A stretch of DNA of 64,000 nt from Gottfriedia luciferensis (GTDB lineage: Bacteria; Bacillota; Bacilli; Bacillales; Bacillaceae_G), in assembly GCF_001712755.1 (NCBI RefSeq), contig NZ_MDKC01000002.1, positions 1 through 64,000 of the forward strand, written 5' to 3'. A program made the position numbers and the translations under genes. Position 1 is the stretch's first letter. Each line of letters starts with the position of its first letter. This document shows positions 43,114-52,458 of the stretch, in pieces. The notes below the pieces were generated by a model. It worked only from the letters and a program-made list of their open reading frames with translations. It did no database searches and was not told the DNA's origin.

Positions 43114-44388
43114 TTAGTAATTTGTAGTTTTCGCTACTTCAGTATTATTAGGTTCAGAAACACGAGTTAAAAAGAATATACCAATAACAAATAGAATAAT
43201 TAGACTAAATACGCCCATATTAGAATGACCTGTAAGTTGAGCTGTCAAGCCGACTATTAATGGTCCCATGATCGATGCAAATTTACCGAAAATATTATAG
43301 AAGCCAAAAAACTCATTTGATTTTTCTTTAGGTACAAGTTTTGCGTAGTATGAACGACTTAAAGCTTGGATTCCACCTTGAGATGTGGCAACAAGCATAG
43401 CTAAAATCCAAAAGTCTAAAGTGGAATTTAAAAAGTAAGCATATATACAAACAATCATATAAATAATGATTCCAACATAAAGCATGATTTTACCTGAAAA
43501 CTTATCTGCAAGTTTTCCGTAAATAATTGCAAATGGAGCAGCGACAACCTGTGTGACAAACAAAATAATTAATAGATTGGTTGAACTGATTCCAAGGTCA
43601 GTTCCGTAAGCTGTTGACATTGTAATAATCGTTCCAACGCCATCAATATAAAAGAAATATGCAAGTAAAAATATAAATAAAGCACGATATTGTCGGATAT
43701 TTTTAAAGGTCTTTCCTAGCCTCTTAAAGCTATTTAATACAGGATTTTGTTCTGGTTCAATAAAAAAATTTTGACGAACGTTTCGAAACAAAGGAATTGT
43801 AAAAATGCCCCACCAGACAGCGGTTATGAGAAAGGCAATTTGACTTGCGCGAGTTGTTGAAATTGAAACTAGCTCCTTTTGAGCTAATACGATTAAAGCT
43901 ATACTAATGATAAATGGGATTGTGCTACCAATATATCCTAGACTAAAGCCTCGAGCGGATACCTTATTCATCCGTTCTTCTGACGTTACATCTACTAAAA
44001 AAGCGTCATAAAATACATTCGCACCAGCAAAGCCAACAGCTGTAATCGTATAACAAATCAAAAGTAAGAGCCAGTTATCATTAGGAATAAATGTAAGTAG
44101 TGCAGTAAAAGAAACACCGAGAGTAAAAAAGAAAGAAAATAGCTTCTTTTTAAATCCTTTATAGTCGGCAATTGTTCCAAGGATTGGACCTAACATAGCT
44201 AAGATGAATGTAGAAATTGCGATCGTATAACCTAAATAAGCAGTAGAATCAGAAGCACTTATTCCAGCTTTTGAAGCAGAAGCTTTATAAAAAAGAGGGA
44301 ATACGGCAGTGCTAATAATAATAGAATAAGCTGAATTGGCCCAATCGTAGAAAATCCAACTATTTTCTTGCTTCGTAAAACTCTTCAT
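43114..44388 (-). CDS. yxiO: MFS transporter, Atg22/UMF1-like (YxiO)
   Basis: 424 residues, about 12 helices. The start TKQENSWIFYDWANSAYSII is the hallmark of the UMF1/Atg22 branch, followed by GPILGTIADYKGFKKKLFSF, GFAGANVFYDAFLVDV and QGGIQALSRSYYAKLVPKEK. Atg22 relatives export amino acids from the yeast vacuole; the bacterial substrate is unknown. GGAGG-type site before ATG 44388. Monocistronic. Confidence 0.85.
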   Translation of the reverse strand: MKSFTKQENSWIFYDWANSAYSIIISTAVFPLFYKASASKAGISASDSTAYLGYTIAISTFILAMLGPILGTIADYKGFKKKLFSFFFTLGVSFTALLTFIPNDNWLLLLICYTITAVGFAGANVFYDAFLVDVTSEERMNKVSARGFSLGYIGSTIPFIISIALIVLAQKELVSISTTRASQIAFLITAVWWGIFTIPLFRNVRQNFFIEPEQNPVLNSFKRLGKTFKNIRQYRALFIFLLAYFFYIDGVGTIITMSTAYGTDLGISSTNLLIILFVTQVVAAPFAIIYGKLADKFSGKIMLYVGIIIYMIVCIYAYFLNSTLDFWILAMLVATSQGGIQALSRSYYAKLVPKEKSNEFFGFYNIFGKFASIMGPLIVGLTAQLTGHSNMGVFSLIILFVIGIFFLTRVSEPNNTEVAKTTNY

Positions 44389-44642
44389 GAGTTTTTTCCT
44401 CCCAATGATTAGTAACTGCTATAGATTAGATACTACTAATATTTTATTTATCCTCTACAGTTTTCAGTATATTATCTAAAAATTCCCTGTATAAGCAGTG
44501 GACAAGAGGAGAATCAGTAAGGTTTCGGGACACGTGGCTAAACAAAAGCACAAAAAAAGGTAAAAAAGTAGTAGATGTTAATACATTATTTCCCACTTCT
44601 ATGTTATCTTAGTTATATAACAATTCTTGGAGGTTACGAGTA

Positions 44643-45809
44643 ATGAAATCTACTTTAAATGATACTACAAATGACAAACTACCATATTCAAGGACTAATC
44701 CATTTCCAGCGGAGGTTCTCAAAAATATTAATTTAAATGGAACAGACTCAAACAAGGAAACAAGGCATATTGAATTATCATTGAAAGGGTCAGGATTTAC
44801 TTATGTCCCAGGTGCTGCACTTGGCGTTGTTCCTTCAAATGACCCGGAGCTAGTTACTGCTCTTATAAATGAAATGAAATGGGATGAAGAAGCAATTGTA
44901 ACTGTTGGTAAGCAAGGTGAAACACTATCTTTAAAAGAAGCGCTTACATCTTATTTTGAAATTACACTGATAACGAAGAAAATATTACAACAGGCTGCTG
45001 TATTTACAGAAAACGAAGATTTGAAAAACCTTGTGTTGGTTGAAAACGCAACTCAACTAAAGGAATATTGCTATGGACGAGATCTACTTGATATGTTACG
45101 TGATTTTGGTCCATGGAGTGCATCTGCTCAAGAGATCGTTTCATTATTAAGAAAAATGACTCCGCGACTATATTCAATCGCAAGCAGTATTGCTGCAAAT
45201 CCAGATGAAGTTCATCTAACAATCGGTGCTGTACGCTACACTGCACATGGACGCGAACGAAAAGGCGTTTGTTCTGTTTTATGTTCAGAACGTATTAAAG
45301 AAGGAGATACTCTTCCAGTCTATGTTCAAGCAAATAAACACTTCTATTTGCCAGAGTCTGGGGACAAAGATATTATTATGGTTGGACCTGGAACGGGTAT
45401 TGCACCATTCCGTTCGTTTATCCAGGAAAGAGCAGTCAATAAAGTCACTGGCCGTTCATGGTTATTTTTTGGAGACCAGCATGAAGCGTCAGATTTCCTT
45501 TATAAAAGCGAGTTAGAAAAATATCAACAAGATGGAGTATTGACAAAAATTGATACTGCATTCTCACGTGATACAGATCAAAAAGTTTATGTTCAACATA
45601 AAATGCTTGAAAATAGCAAAGAATTGTATGAGTGGATTGAAAAAGGAGCTTATTTCTACGTTTGTGGAGATAAAGAATATATGGCAAAAGACGTTAACGA
45701 AGCGCTTATTACGATTCTTGAAAAAGAAGGTTCAATGGATCGCGAGGCAGCTGAAGCACATCTTAAAGATATGCAGAAGCAAGGGCGTTATCAACGTGAT
45801 GTGTATTAA
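44643..45809 (+). CDS. CysJ-like sulfite reductase flavoprotein lacking the flavodoxin domain
   Basis: 388 residues. FAD-binding (PRLYSIASSIAANPDEVHLT, GVCSVLCSERI) and NADPH-binding parts (MVGPGTGIAPFRSFIQER, LFFGDQHEASDFLYKSELE, YFYVCGDKEYMAKDVNEALI) match the C-terminal two thirds of CysJ, including the end QGRYQRDVY. CysJ normally has about 600 residues with an N-terminal FMN flavodoxin domain; that domain is absent and no frame upstream encodes it. No cysI nearby. The protein starts cleanly after TTGGAGG, so it is probably a real stand-alone reductase using a separate flavodoxin or ferredoxin. Confidence 0.8.
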   Translation: MKSTLNDTTNDKLPYSRTNPFPAEVLKNINLNGTDSNKETRHIELSLKGSGFTYVPGAALGVVPSNDPELVTALINEMKWDEEAIVTVGKQGETLSLKEALTSYFEITLITKKILQQAAVFTENEDLKNLVLVENATQLKEYCYGRDLLDMLRDFGPWSASAQEIVSLLRKMTPRLYSIASSIAANPDEVHLTIGAVRYTAHGRERKGVCSVLCSERIKEGDTLPVYVQANKHFYLPESGDKDIIMVGPGTGIAPFRSFIQERAVNKVTGRSWLFFGDQHEASDFLYKSELEKYQQDGVLTKIDTAFSRDTDQKVYVQHKMLENSKELYEWIEKGAYFYVCGDKEYMAKDVNEALITILEKEGSMDREAAEAHLKDMQKQGRYQRDVY

Positions 45810-45849
45810 GATTAAAAGGTATTAAATTAAATAGGTATTTTGTAAAAAG

Positions 45850-45890
45850 AAGTAACCCTTCGTTCCAGTTGGTACGAAGGGTTACTTTTT
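45850..45890 (+). terminator. rho-independent terminator
   Basis: AAGTAACCCTTCGT / ACGAAGGGTTACTT plus T run. Confidence 0.9.
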
Positions 45891-45983
45891 TTATTGTTTT
45901 TAAATTCTATTTTTTGTTCTGATGCTTCTTAATTAGAATTACTTCTTATAAATCTTTGTTAATCCAATGTTTAGTCTATCAGT

Positions 45984-46346
45984 TTACTCGAATACTTGAC
46001 GTAGCTCAATCTGTCCTTCTCCAAGACCATGTGGATCTGGCGCGCGCATCGCCCACTTGATGGCTTCCTCGCGAGATTTCACATCTATGAACCAGTATCC
46101 TGCAATCAACTCATTGACTTCAGCGAAAGGCCCTTCTGTAATGGTCGGTGGTTCTCCGGGAATAGGGTAAGTAATACGAATACCATTTGAGCTTGGATGG
46201 AGTCCACCGACAGACACCAGAACTCCAGTATTCTTCAATTCTTCATTATATTTCTTCATCTCAGCAAACATTTGATCCATCTGCTCCTTTGGCATTGTCC
46301 CTGCTTCAGAATCTTTTGATGCCTTGACAACCATCATAAATTTCAT
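45984..46346 (-). CDS. YCII/DGPF-domain protein
   Basis: 120 residues from ATG 46346 with AGAGGAGG upstream. MKFMMVVKASKDSEAGTMPK, VSVGGLHPSSNG, EGPFAEVNELIAGYWFIDVK and MRAPDPHGLGEGQIELRQVF are typical of the YCII-related (DGPF) family. These small ferredoxin-fold proteins are often encoded beside ECF sigma factors; none is here. The gene is more GC-rich than its surroundings (CTCGCGAG, GGCGCGCGC), which hints at transfer. The frame stays open upstream to 46430 without a start site. Confidence 0.8.
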   Translation of the reverse strand: MKFMMVVKASKDSEAGTMPKEQMDQMFAEMKKYNEELKNTGVLVSVGGLHPSSNGIRITYPIPGEPPTITEGPFAEVNELIAGYWFIDVKSREEAIKWAMRAPDPHGLGEGQIELRQVFE

Positions 46347-46619
46347 TAGTATTTCCTCCTCTGGGTTATGGCTTTCTAATGTTAAATCCTTATACATTGG
46401 TAACATTCTTACTGTTGCAGCTATCATCATTATATCTTGGTTCTAGCTTTAATAGTAGGAGGTATGCTTCATTTCAAATTCACATCATTTTCAACATAAT
46501 CATAAAGTTCTTCAAGTTAAATAGATTGCCAATAGAAGCTTTTTCTTTTTTAAATTATTTGACATCTGAGTTGAAGAATCATTTATATACTTATTAAATA
46601 AATCTTTTTTTTCGTGACT

Positions 46620-46964
46620 CTATTCTAGGGTTATGTTATTTATTAAAACAGGCATAGTCATGGCATATAAATCATATCCTTTTGCCCAATAATCCTGTTT
46701 TACTAACTGTGTCCTAAATCCCATTTTTTCAAAGAAAACATTTGCGAATTGTGATGTCCGAACTTCTATTTTTGTTATACTTCTATTCATTTGAATTTTA
46801 TCTATACAATGTTTAACAAGCTTCGAACTAATTTTTTTACCTTTATAATTAGGGTCTGTAAAAATCCAAGAAATTCCACCTAAGTTTATCTCAGGAAAAT
46901 AATATCCACAAGCTCCGACTATTCTTTCATTTATAATTATTTTGCTTATAATTTCTAAAGCAAT
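46620..46964 (-). pseudogene. GNAT acetyltransferase, 5' end missing
   Basis: A minus-strand frame gives the C-terminal two thirds of a GNAT protein: INERIVGACGYYFPEINLGG, WIFTDPNYKGKKISSKLVKH (acetyl-CoA loop in altered form), FANVFFEKMGFRTQLVKQDY, ending at TAG 46620. There is no start codon before the in-frame stop at 46967, and the first beta-alpha unit is absent. Junction element G lies just upstream. Confidence 0.65.
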
Positions 46965-46986
46965 TTATCCCATTTATTCCTAATCT

Positions 46987-47081
46987 TTATTGAACTAAAC
47001 CGCCATTTTGTTCAATAAAAAAGGACCGATAAATCGTCGGTTAAGTTGTTCAACTAATGCACTGTGTTAGTTGCATAACAA
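46987..47081 (-). repeat. palindromic junction element G
   Basis: On the minus strand: block 1 TTATGCAACTAACACAGTGC then ATTAGTTGAACAAC; hairpin CCGACGATTTATCGG plus T run; block 2 TTGAACAAAATGGCGGTTTA then GTTCAATAA. The most complete copy, and in the orientation of the genes it separates. Confidence 0.8.
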
Positions 47082-47108
47082 CTAATAAAAAAGAGTTCCC
47101 ACACAATT

Positions 47109-47798
47109 CTAATAGATATTTGACCAATACCAATCGATATATGTTTTGTCGTCACATACTATAGATTCCCAGCCCATATTTTTAACAATATCATCAGTTT
47201 TTTCATCACGGGTCATAAATACCGTAATAAAAGTATCAAACACACTCATAAATGCAAAATCCATATTTTCATCTGATATTATTACCTCTTTTAAAGATAA
47301 TTTACTGTTATCTAAAGACATAAGTTTTTTAATCTCTAAAGTACCACTTTCGTCCAATATCGGATTAGAGTAGCTAAAATATTTAGCTCCTTTAGATTCT
47401 AATACTTTTTTTATGTCTTTAATAAAAAATAGTGAAATATCATCCTCATCCGGATAAAAACAATCTTGTTTTAAATTTGAGTTTAATTTCTCGGCTAAAT
47501 CATCTCTTGCATATTGTTCCTTTAATGCACAAATTGATGTTTGTAATGCAATCGCTAGTTCACTAAAATTGGTTAAATCGCATTCTTGCATTATACTCAT
47601 CCAACTAACTTGTTTACCAAGTTTTAAGATTTCTTCATCACTTGGATATGTATGTTCAAATTCGTTATTTCTTCTTTTCTTCTCCCATCCCAAAGGCATT
47701 TGGATAAAAGGGTGAAATAATATGGCTGCGGATTTAAAACTATTTGGCAGTTGGTCTAAGATAGGAGATTTGTCATCTAACCATATGTAATTTAACAT
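47109..47798 (-). CDS. DUF2711 family protein
   Basis: 229 residues, soluble. The start MLNYIWLDDKSPILDQLPNS and FKSAAILFHPFIQMPLGWEK, then MDFAFMSVFDTFITVFMTRD, match my memory of DUF2711 proteins of Bacillus, function unknown. Acidic and aromatic-rich, without catalytic motifs I can name. Single gene between junction elements G and H; the ribosome site is AAAGGAG. Confidence 0.6.
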   Translation of the reverse strand: MLNYIWLDDKSPILDQLPNSFKSAAILFHPFIQMPLGWEKKRRNNEFEHTYPSDEEILKLGKQVSWMSIMQECDLTNFSELAIALQTSICALKEQYARDDLAEKLNSNLKQDCFYPDEDDISLFFIKDIKKVLESKGAKYFSYSNPILDESGTLEIKKLMSLDNSKLSLKEVIISDENMDFAFMSVFDTFITVFMTRDEKTDDIVKNMGWESIVCDDKTYIDWYWSNIY

Positions 47799-47877
47799 TT
47801 ACAAACTCCTTTTCACTAATTTTTCACTACAAAAAGAGTGTACCTTAATTTTAGTTATATTTTGGATTGTAACCGAG

Positions 47878-47914
47878 ATTATACAACTAACGCACTGCAT
47901 TAGTTCAATAAGTT
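47878..47914 (-). repeat. palindromic junction element H
   Basis: Block 1 only, nearly symmetrical: ATTGAACTAATGCAGTGCGT then TAGTTGTAT on the minus strand. It lies between the DUF523 and DUF2711 genes. Confidence 0.75.
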
Positions 47915-48045
47915 TTATAAAAAAATACCACATGGTAGCCACTTATCAGATTCGGCTTCGTGTTCCTTACTCAGTAACTGAATCATTGCTTAACCCTCTA
48001 AAATATTCTCTTATTAGTAGAGAAACGAATTAATTTGTTGAAGAA

Positions 48046-48504
48046 TTATAAGAAGGTTTCAGAGAATTTTTCTTCTGATATTACTTTAAATCCATTTCTT
48101 GTAAGTAAAGCAGAAGTAACTCCCATCCCATCAATTTTTTTACCAATAAAATCGCCATTGTAAATCTTTGAACTGCCGCAGGATGGGCTATTCTCCTTAA
48201 GTACCACTACAGTCGCTTTCATTTCTTTAGCTTTTTCGAGTGTAATATATGCACCCCTTATGTAAAGTAGGGTAACATCTTTGCCTGATTTATCAACTAC
48301 TTTAGCCTTTCCATCCAGTACATCTTCTCCGTTTCCACCTATTATTTCAGCAGGCTCTCTGGGGGTTGAAAATCCTCCTAGTAATTCTGGACATATTCTA
48401 ATAGCTTTATTTTCTTCTACTAGTTTACTTATTTTATTATTTAAACAATGCGTGCCATTATATCTTACCTCTAAACCTGCTAAACAAGAACTTACCAAAA
48501 TCAT
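48046..48504 (-). CDS. DUF523 family protein
   Basis: 152 residues. Conserved cysteines in ILVSSCLAGLEVRYNG, IRICPELLGGFSTPREPAEI and VVLKENSPSCGSSKIYNG define DUF523, small cytosolic proteins that may bind a metal or iron-sulfur cluster or act on thiols; related domains modify tRNA-linked substrates in some proteins. GAGGAATT-type site before ATG 48504. Single gene between elements H and I. Confidence 0.88.
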   Translation of the reverse strand: MILVSSCLAGLEVRYNGTHCLNNKISKLVEENKAIRICPELLGGFSTPREPAEIIGGNGEDVLDGKAKVVDKSGKDVTLLYIRGAYITLEKAKEMKATVVVLKENSPSCGSSKIYNGDFIGKKIDGMGVTSALLTRNGFKVISEEKFSETFL

Positions 48505-48569
48505 TTACAATTCCTCCTTGAGAATAAAAAACGGTTTATTAAATTCCTCTTTAACTACGCACTGTTGAT

Positions 48570-48605
48570 TGGTTTGAACTAATGCATTGCGTTAGTTGAA
48601 GATTG
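48570..48605 (-). repeat. palindromic junction element I
   Basis: Minus strand: CTTCAACTAACGCAATGCAT then TAGTTCAAACC. An almost perfect palindrome (TTGAACTAATGCATTGCGTT on plus). No hairpin or block 2. Confidence 0.75.
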
Positions 48606-48611
48606 TGGATG

Positions 48612-48911
48612 TTATTTTATTTCATTCTTTTTTTGTTTATTAAATTCCCTCCAACCCTTAATTGAATAACCACAACACAAAATAAAAAATAATAATCCCC
48701 CGAACCAAACTTTAAACACTTCAGGGATTCGGTCGACAAGAGGTATAGAAAAGTGAACATGTTTGTGTAAATAATTCCCAATAAAACGGACTAAAAAATA
48801 AAGTACAGAATAGATAACAACATTTATGATAAATTCTTTTATCTTAAATTTTCTTTCATTTAAAAATGAAAAAAGTAATGCTAGGACAATTACAGTAATA
48901 AAGATTTCCAA
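48612..48911 (-). CDS. small membrane protein
   Basis: 99 residues with three hydrophobic helices (IFITVIVLALLFSFLN, FIINVVIYSVLYFLVRFIG, VWFGGLLFFILCCGYSI) and basic ends. Family not recognised. ATG 48911 with GGAGG upstream. Single gene between elements I and J. Confidence 0.55.
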   Translation of the reverse strand: MEIFITVIVLALLFSFLNERKFKIKEFIINVVIYSVLYFLVRFIGNYLHKHVHFSIPLVDRIPEVFKVWFGGLLFFILCCGYSIKGWREFNKQKKNEIK

Positions 48912-49015
48912 TTGGATTCCTCCATAATGAAGTTGCTTATAAATTAAATTATATCAAAAGTAAATTAATTTTGATTTGGGGATTATCACTTTTTTTCACA
49001 AAAGATCCAATTAAT

Positions 49016-49050
49016 CTTAAGCAACTAAATTGCCTTTAGTTGAATAAGAC
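49016..49050 (-). repeat. palindromic junction element J
   Basis: Minus strand: TCTTATTCAACTAAAGGCAA then TTTAGTTGCTTAAG. It closes the 3' array. Confidence 0.7.
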
Positions 49051-49294
49051 AATCAACAATTTACTATATCTGAGCCAAAATTAAAGTAAGATCTAGCGAT
49101 TCCATTCCAAGTAAAAATTAAATGTTTTCCACAAATTTGATCAACTAATTCCATTTTTAAAATGCATATCTTTATTAATAATAGAATAAAAGTAAAATTG
49201 TAGAAATAAATAAATGTGCGAATTAGGTAGAACATTATTTACATTTTATAAGAAGACAATATTTTTATTTTAAATTAAAAAGGGGGGAGAGAAT

Positions 49295-49960
49295 TTGAGT
49301 TATATAGATTCATTATTAAATCGACAAGTATTTGTACTTCTATCTGGAGATATAGCTTTTGAAGGTATTTTAACTGATGCAGGACAAGATATACTTGTAT
49401 TATATAATGGTCAAAAGTATTATTATATCCCTTGGATTCATGTTCATCGAGTACATTTATGTCAACTTATTAAAGATAAGATAGATGCTCCTAACGAGCC
49501 TTCAATTGCAAATGAAATTGAATTAATTTCCTACAGAAAAGTTTTAACGAATGCGAGAGGGATCTTCTCGGAAATATATGTTACGGGTAATTTGACGTTT
49601 CATGGCTATATAACTAGTGTTTTAAGTGATTACATCGTTTTTTATTCACCCGTTTTTAAAATGATGTATATCTCTTTATCCCATCTAAAGTGGCTCTCAC
49701 CTTATCATCAAAATGTAACACCTTATTCAATTGATAATGCAAACTTTCCTATTAATCCATCAAACATATCTCCTGTGCGCTCATTTGAATCTCAATTAAA
49801 AAAAGAAGAAGGAAAACTAGTTGTTTTTGATGGTGGGAATGATCCAATGAAAATTGGTTTGCTCAATTCGATTGAAAATAGTGTAATTGAGTTATCGGTC
49901 GCAAATGGGGAAGTAGTTTATTTAAGATTAAACCATATTAAGTCTGTTCATTTGCCTTAA
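49295..49960 (+). CDS. DUF2642 domain protein, copy 1
   Basis: 221 residues, TTG start with GGGGGGAGAG upstream. Two to three Sm-like repeats of small beta barrels: VFVLLSGDIAFEGILTDAGQ, DILVLYNGQKYYYIPWIHVH, IYVTGNLTFHGYITSVLSDY, and EEGKLVVFDGGNDPMKIGLL to the end. DUF2642 proteins are found in Bacillus and are often spore-associated; role unknown. A paralogue of similar length lies at 51769-52431, on the other side of a transporter gene. Confidence 0.8.
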   Translation: MSYIDSLLNRQVFVLLSGDIAFEGILTDAGQDILVLYNGQKYYYIPWIHVHRVHLCQLIKDKIDAPNEPSIANEIELISYRKVLTNARGIFSEIYVTGNLTFHGYITSVLSDYIVFYSPVFKMMYISLSHLKWLSPYHQNVTPYSIDNANFPINPSNISPVRSFESQLKKEEGKLVVFDGGNDPMKIGLLNSIENSVIELSVANGEVVYLRLNHIKSVHLP

Positions 49961-50005
49961 ATGAATTCATGTCTTTTATGAAAGATTAAAGACAGATTTT
50001 GTTAA

Positions 50006-50041
50006 TTAGGGGAGCTCTTATTCTAGAGCTTCCTTTTTTAT
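50006..50041 (+). terminator. rho-independent terminator
   Basis: AGGGGAGCTCT TATTC TAGAGCTTCCTTTTTT. The rest of the gap to 50376 holds no recognisable gene. Confidence 0.7.
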
Positions 50042-50376
50042 CGGTTTCTTATAGTGAAAATTATTTAAATATAATTAATCTGAATGAAAGATCATTTCTA
50101 GTCTATCTAATTAGAAAAAATATAAATAGGAGCAGATCATTTAAAATGTAAGTTGAATACCTATTAAATATGATATTCATTGTGATTTTTCTAAAGAAAC
50201 TATTGGACAATTGCCACTATAGTTATTTATCTTTAGGGGACATTTGTATTATATAGGTAAAACAACCATCTTCCATAAAATAATGAATTCATCTAAAACA
50301 TCATTGTTATATTTGAATAATAATATAACAAATGGACAAGTTTCATTGGAAAATATTTTATAAGAAGGTGAGTTTT

Positions 50377-51732
50377 ATGAATTTCGAAATTCTAATGAGT
50401 GCTTCTGTTTTTCTATTAACGATGGCGGTCATTTTTTGGAGACCAAAGGGAATAAATGAAGCATGGCCTGCTGCAATTGGAGCAGTGATCATTTTAATAA
50501 CTGGGATTGTAACAAAAAGTAATTTAATCGATATTATTCACAAAATTGGTGAAGCTTCTATTACAATTATCGCAACGATTGTAATGGCGATTATTTTAGA
50601 AAGTTTTGGATTTTTCCATTGGTCTGCTGCTAGGCTTGCACGTTTAGCAAAAGGTTCGGGACGCAGATTATACTGGTATATCCAGCTTTTATGCTTTTTA
50701 ATGACATTACTCTTTAATAATGATGGCAGTATTTTAATTACAACTCCGATTTTAATTCTCCTATTAAAAAATTTACGTTTAAAACCACATCAACAAATTC
50801 CATATCTTCTTAGTGGAGCGTTAATTGCCACAGCTTCAAGTGCACCGATCGGTGTAAGTAATATCGTAAACTTAATCGCATTAAAAATTGTTCATATGAC
50901 TCTTTATATGCACACAGCTATGATGTTTGTCCCTGCAAGTACAGGATTACTTTTTATGTCATGGCTAATGTATATGGTTTTAAGAAATAAACTACCAAAA
51001 CAATTACCAGTGTCTACTGATGATATTGAAGAGTCATTTTTTATGAAAAATTTTCATCCTTTAAAAGGGAAAATGTCAGTAGAAACAAAACAAAAAAGAA
51101 CAAATTTTATGTTAAAGGTATTGGGATTCGTTTTCCTAATGCGCTGCTTATTATTCGTCGCTTCATTTCTTGGAATACCGATTCAATATGTAGCAGTATT
51201 AGGATCACTCGTCTTATTAGCTTGGAGATGGTATCACTTACGGACAAGCCCTGTTGATATCTTAAAAAAGACACCTTGGCATATTTTAGTCTTTGCATTT
51301 TCGATGTATGTGATTATTTACGGTCTCCATAATGCTGGTTTAACTGCAGCTTTAGTGAAATACTGTGAACCAATCGTAAATCAAGGCTTATTTCAAGCAA
51401 GTTTTATCATGGGGGGCTTAGTTTCAATTCTATCTAATCTGTTTAATAATCATCCAGCATTAATGGTTGGAACTATTACTCTGACAGAAATGGGACTAGA
51501 TCCAATTACATTAAAGACGATTTATCTAGCTAATATTATCGGCAGTGACATTGGGTCGTTATTACTTCCAGTAGGTACTTTAGCATCCTTAATTTGGATG
51601 CACATCTTAAAACAAAATAAAATTAAGATTAAATGGAAGGATTATCTAAATGTATCATTAATTGTCATTCCATTAACAACAATCGTAACGCTGTTTCTAC
51701 TATATTATTGGGTGCAATTAGTTTTCGCTTAA
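50377..51732 (+). CDS. ydfA: ArsB/NhaD-type membrane transporter (YdfA-like)
   Basis: 451 residues, 10-12 helices, from ATG 50377 (AAGAAGGTGAG upstream). MAVIFWRPKGINEAWPAAIG, LLFNNDGSILITTPILILLL (the conserved Asn-Asn-Asp), SGALIATASSAPIGVSNIVN and the repeated SNLFNNHPALMVGTITLTEM are signatures of the arsenite/ion transporter superfamily, and the closest known name is Bacillus subtilis YdfA. No arsR or arsC is nearby, so arsenite is only one possible substrate. The DUF2642 copy 2 follows by 36 bases, probably in the same transcript. Confidence 0.85.
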   Translation: MNFEILMSASVFLLTMAVIFWRPKGINEAWPAAIGAVIILITGIVTKSNLIDIIHKIGEASITIIATIVMAIILESFGFFHWSAARLARLAKGSGRRLYWYIQLLCFLMTLLFNNDGSILITTPILILLLKNLRLKPHQQIPYLLSGALIATASSAPIGVSNIVNLIALKIVHMTLYMHTAMMFVPASTGLLFMSWLMYMVLRNKLPKQLPVSTDDIEESFFMKNFHPLKGKMSVETKQKRTNFMLKVLGFVFLMRCLLFVASFLGIPIQYVAVLGSLVLLAWRWYHLRTSPVDILKKTPWHILVFAFSMYVIIYGLHNAGLTAALVKYCEPIVNQGLFQASFIMGGLVSILSNLFNNHPALMVGTITLTEMGLDPITLKTIYLANIIGSDIGSLLLPVGTLASLIWMHILKQNKIKIKWKDYLNVSLIVIPLTTIVTLFLLYYWVQLVFA

Positions 51733-51768
51733 TAAACAATTTGAATCTATTAGAAAGAGGAGATGCAA

Positions 51769-52431
51769 GTGAGTGATGTACAATCATTAGTTGGAGAAAA
51801 AATTTATGTACAATTATCAGGTGGTAGTTATTTTGAAGGAATACTAACAGATTATGGTAGAGACGTCCTTGTACTATACAACGGACAAAAATACTATTAT
51901 ATTCCATGGCTTCACGTTCATAGGGTTAGTCTTAGTAACAACTATAAAGACAAAATAGACAAGCCTACAAGACCTTCAATTGCTGAAGATATTGGAACGA
52001 TCTCATATCGTAAAATATTATCAAATGCAAAAGGAATCTTTGCAGAGATTTATGTTACAGGTAATATCACATTTCATGGAAATATTATAAACGTATTAAG
52101 TGACTATATCGTGTTTTATTCACCAGTATTTAAAATGTTGTATATCCCTTTATCACATTTAAAGTGGCTAACACCATACAATTATAATGCCAATCCCTAT
52201 AACTCTGAAATCAATCTATTACCTGAAAATGTAAATATGTCATTTTCACGCTTGTTTGATACACAATTAAAAAAAGAAGAAGGAAAATTTGTCGTATTTG
52301 ATGGGGGACTTGATCCAATGAAAATTGGAGTACTCAAGAGCGTGGAAGATGGTGTCATTGAATTAAAAGTAGCAAGTGGAGAGGTCACTTTATTGAGGCT
52401 GAATCATATTAAATCGTATCACTTACCATAG
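51769..52431 (+). CDS. DUF2642 domain protein, copy 2
   Basis: 220 residues from GTG 51769, six bases after AGAGGAG; the ATG at 51763 touches that site. It aligns end to end with copy 1 (GILTDYGRDVLVLYNGQKYY, AKGIFAEIYVTGNITFHGNI, LKKEEGKFVVFDGGLDPMKI, RLNHIKSYHLP), about two thirds identical by eye. The least conserved part is the linker near residue 150. Either spore-associated or linked to the transporter between the copies. Confidence 0.8.
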   Translation: MSDVQSLVGEKIYVQLSGGSYFEGILTDYGRDVLVLYNGQKYYYIPWLHVHRVSLSNNYKDKIDKPTRPSIAEDIGTISYRKILSNAKGIFAEIYVTGNITFHGNIINVLSDYIVFYSPVFKMLYIPLSHLKWLTPYNYNANPYNSEINLLPENVNMSFSRLFDTQLKKEEGKFVVFDGGLDPMKIGVLKSVEDGVIELKVASGEVTLLRLNHIKSYHLP

Positions 52432-52458
52432 CCGATCATGTTCTAATAAAGATTTCTT

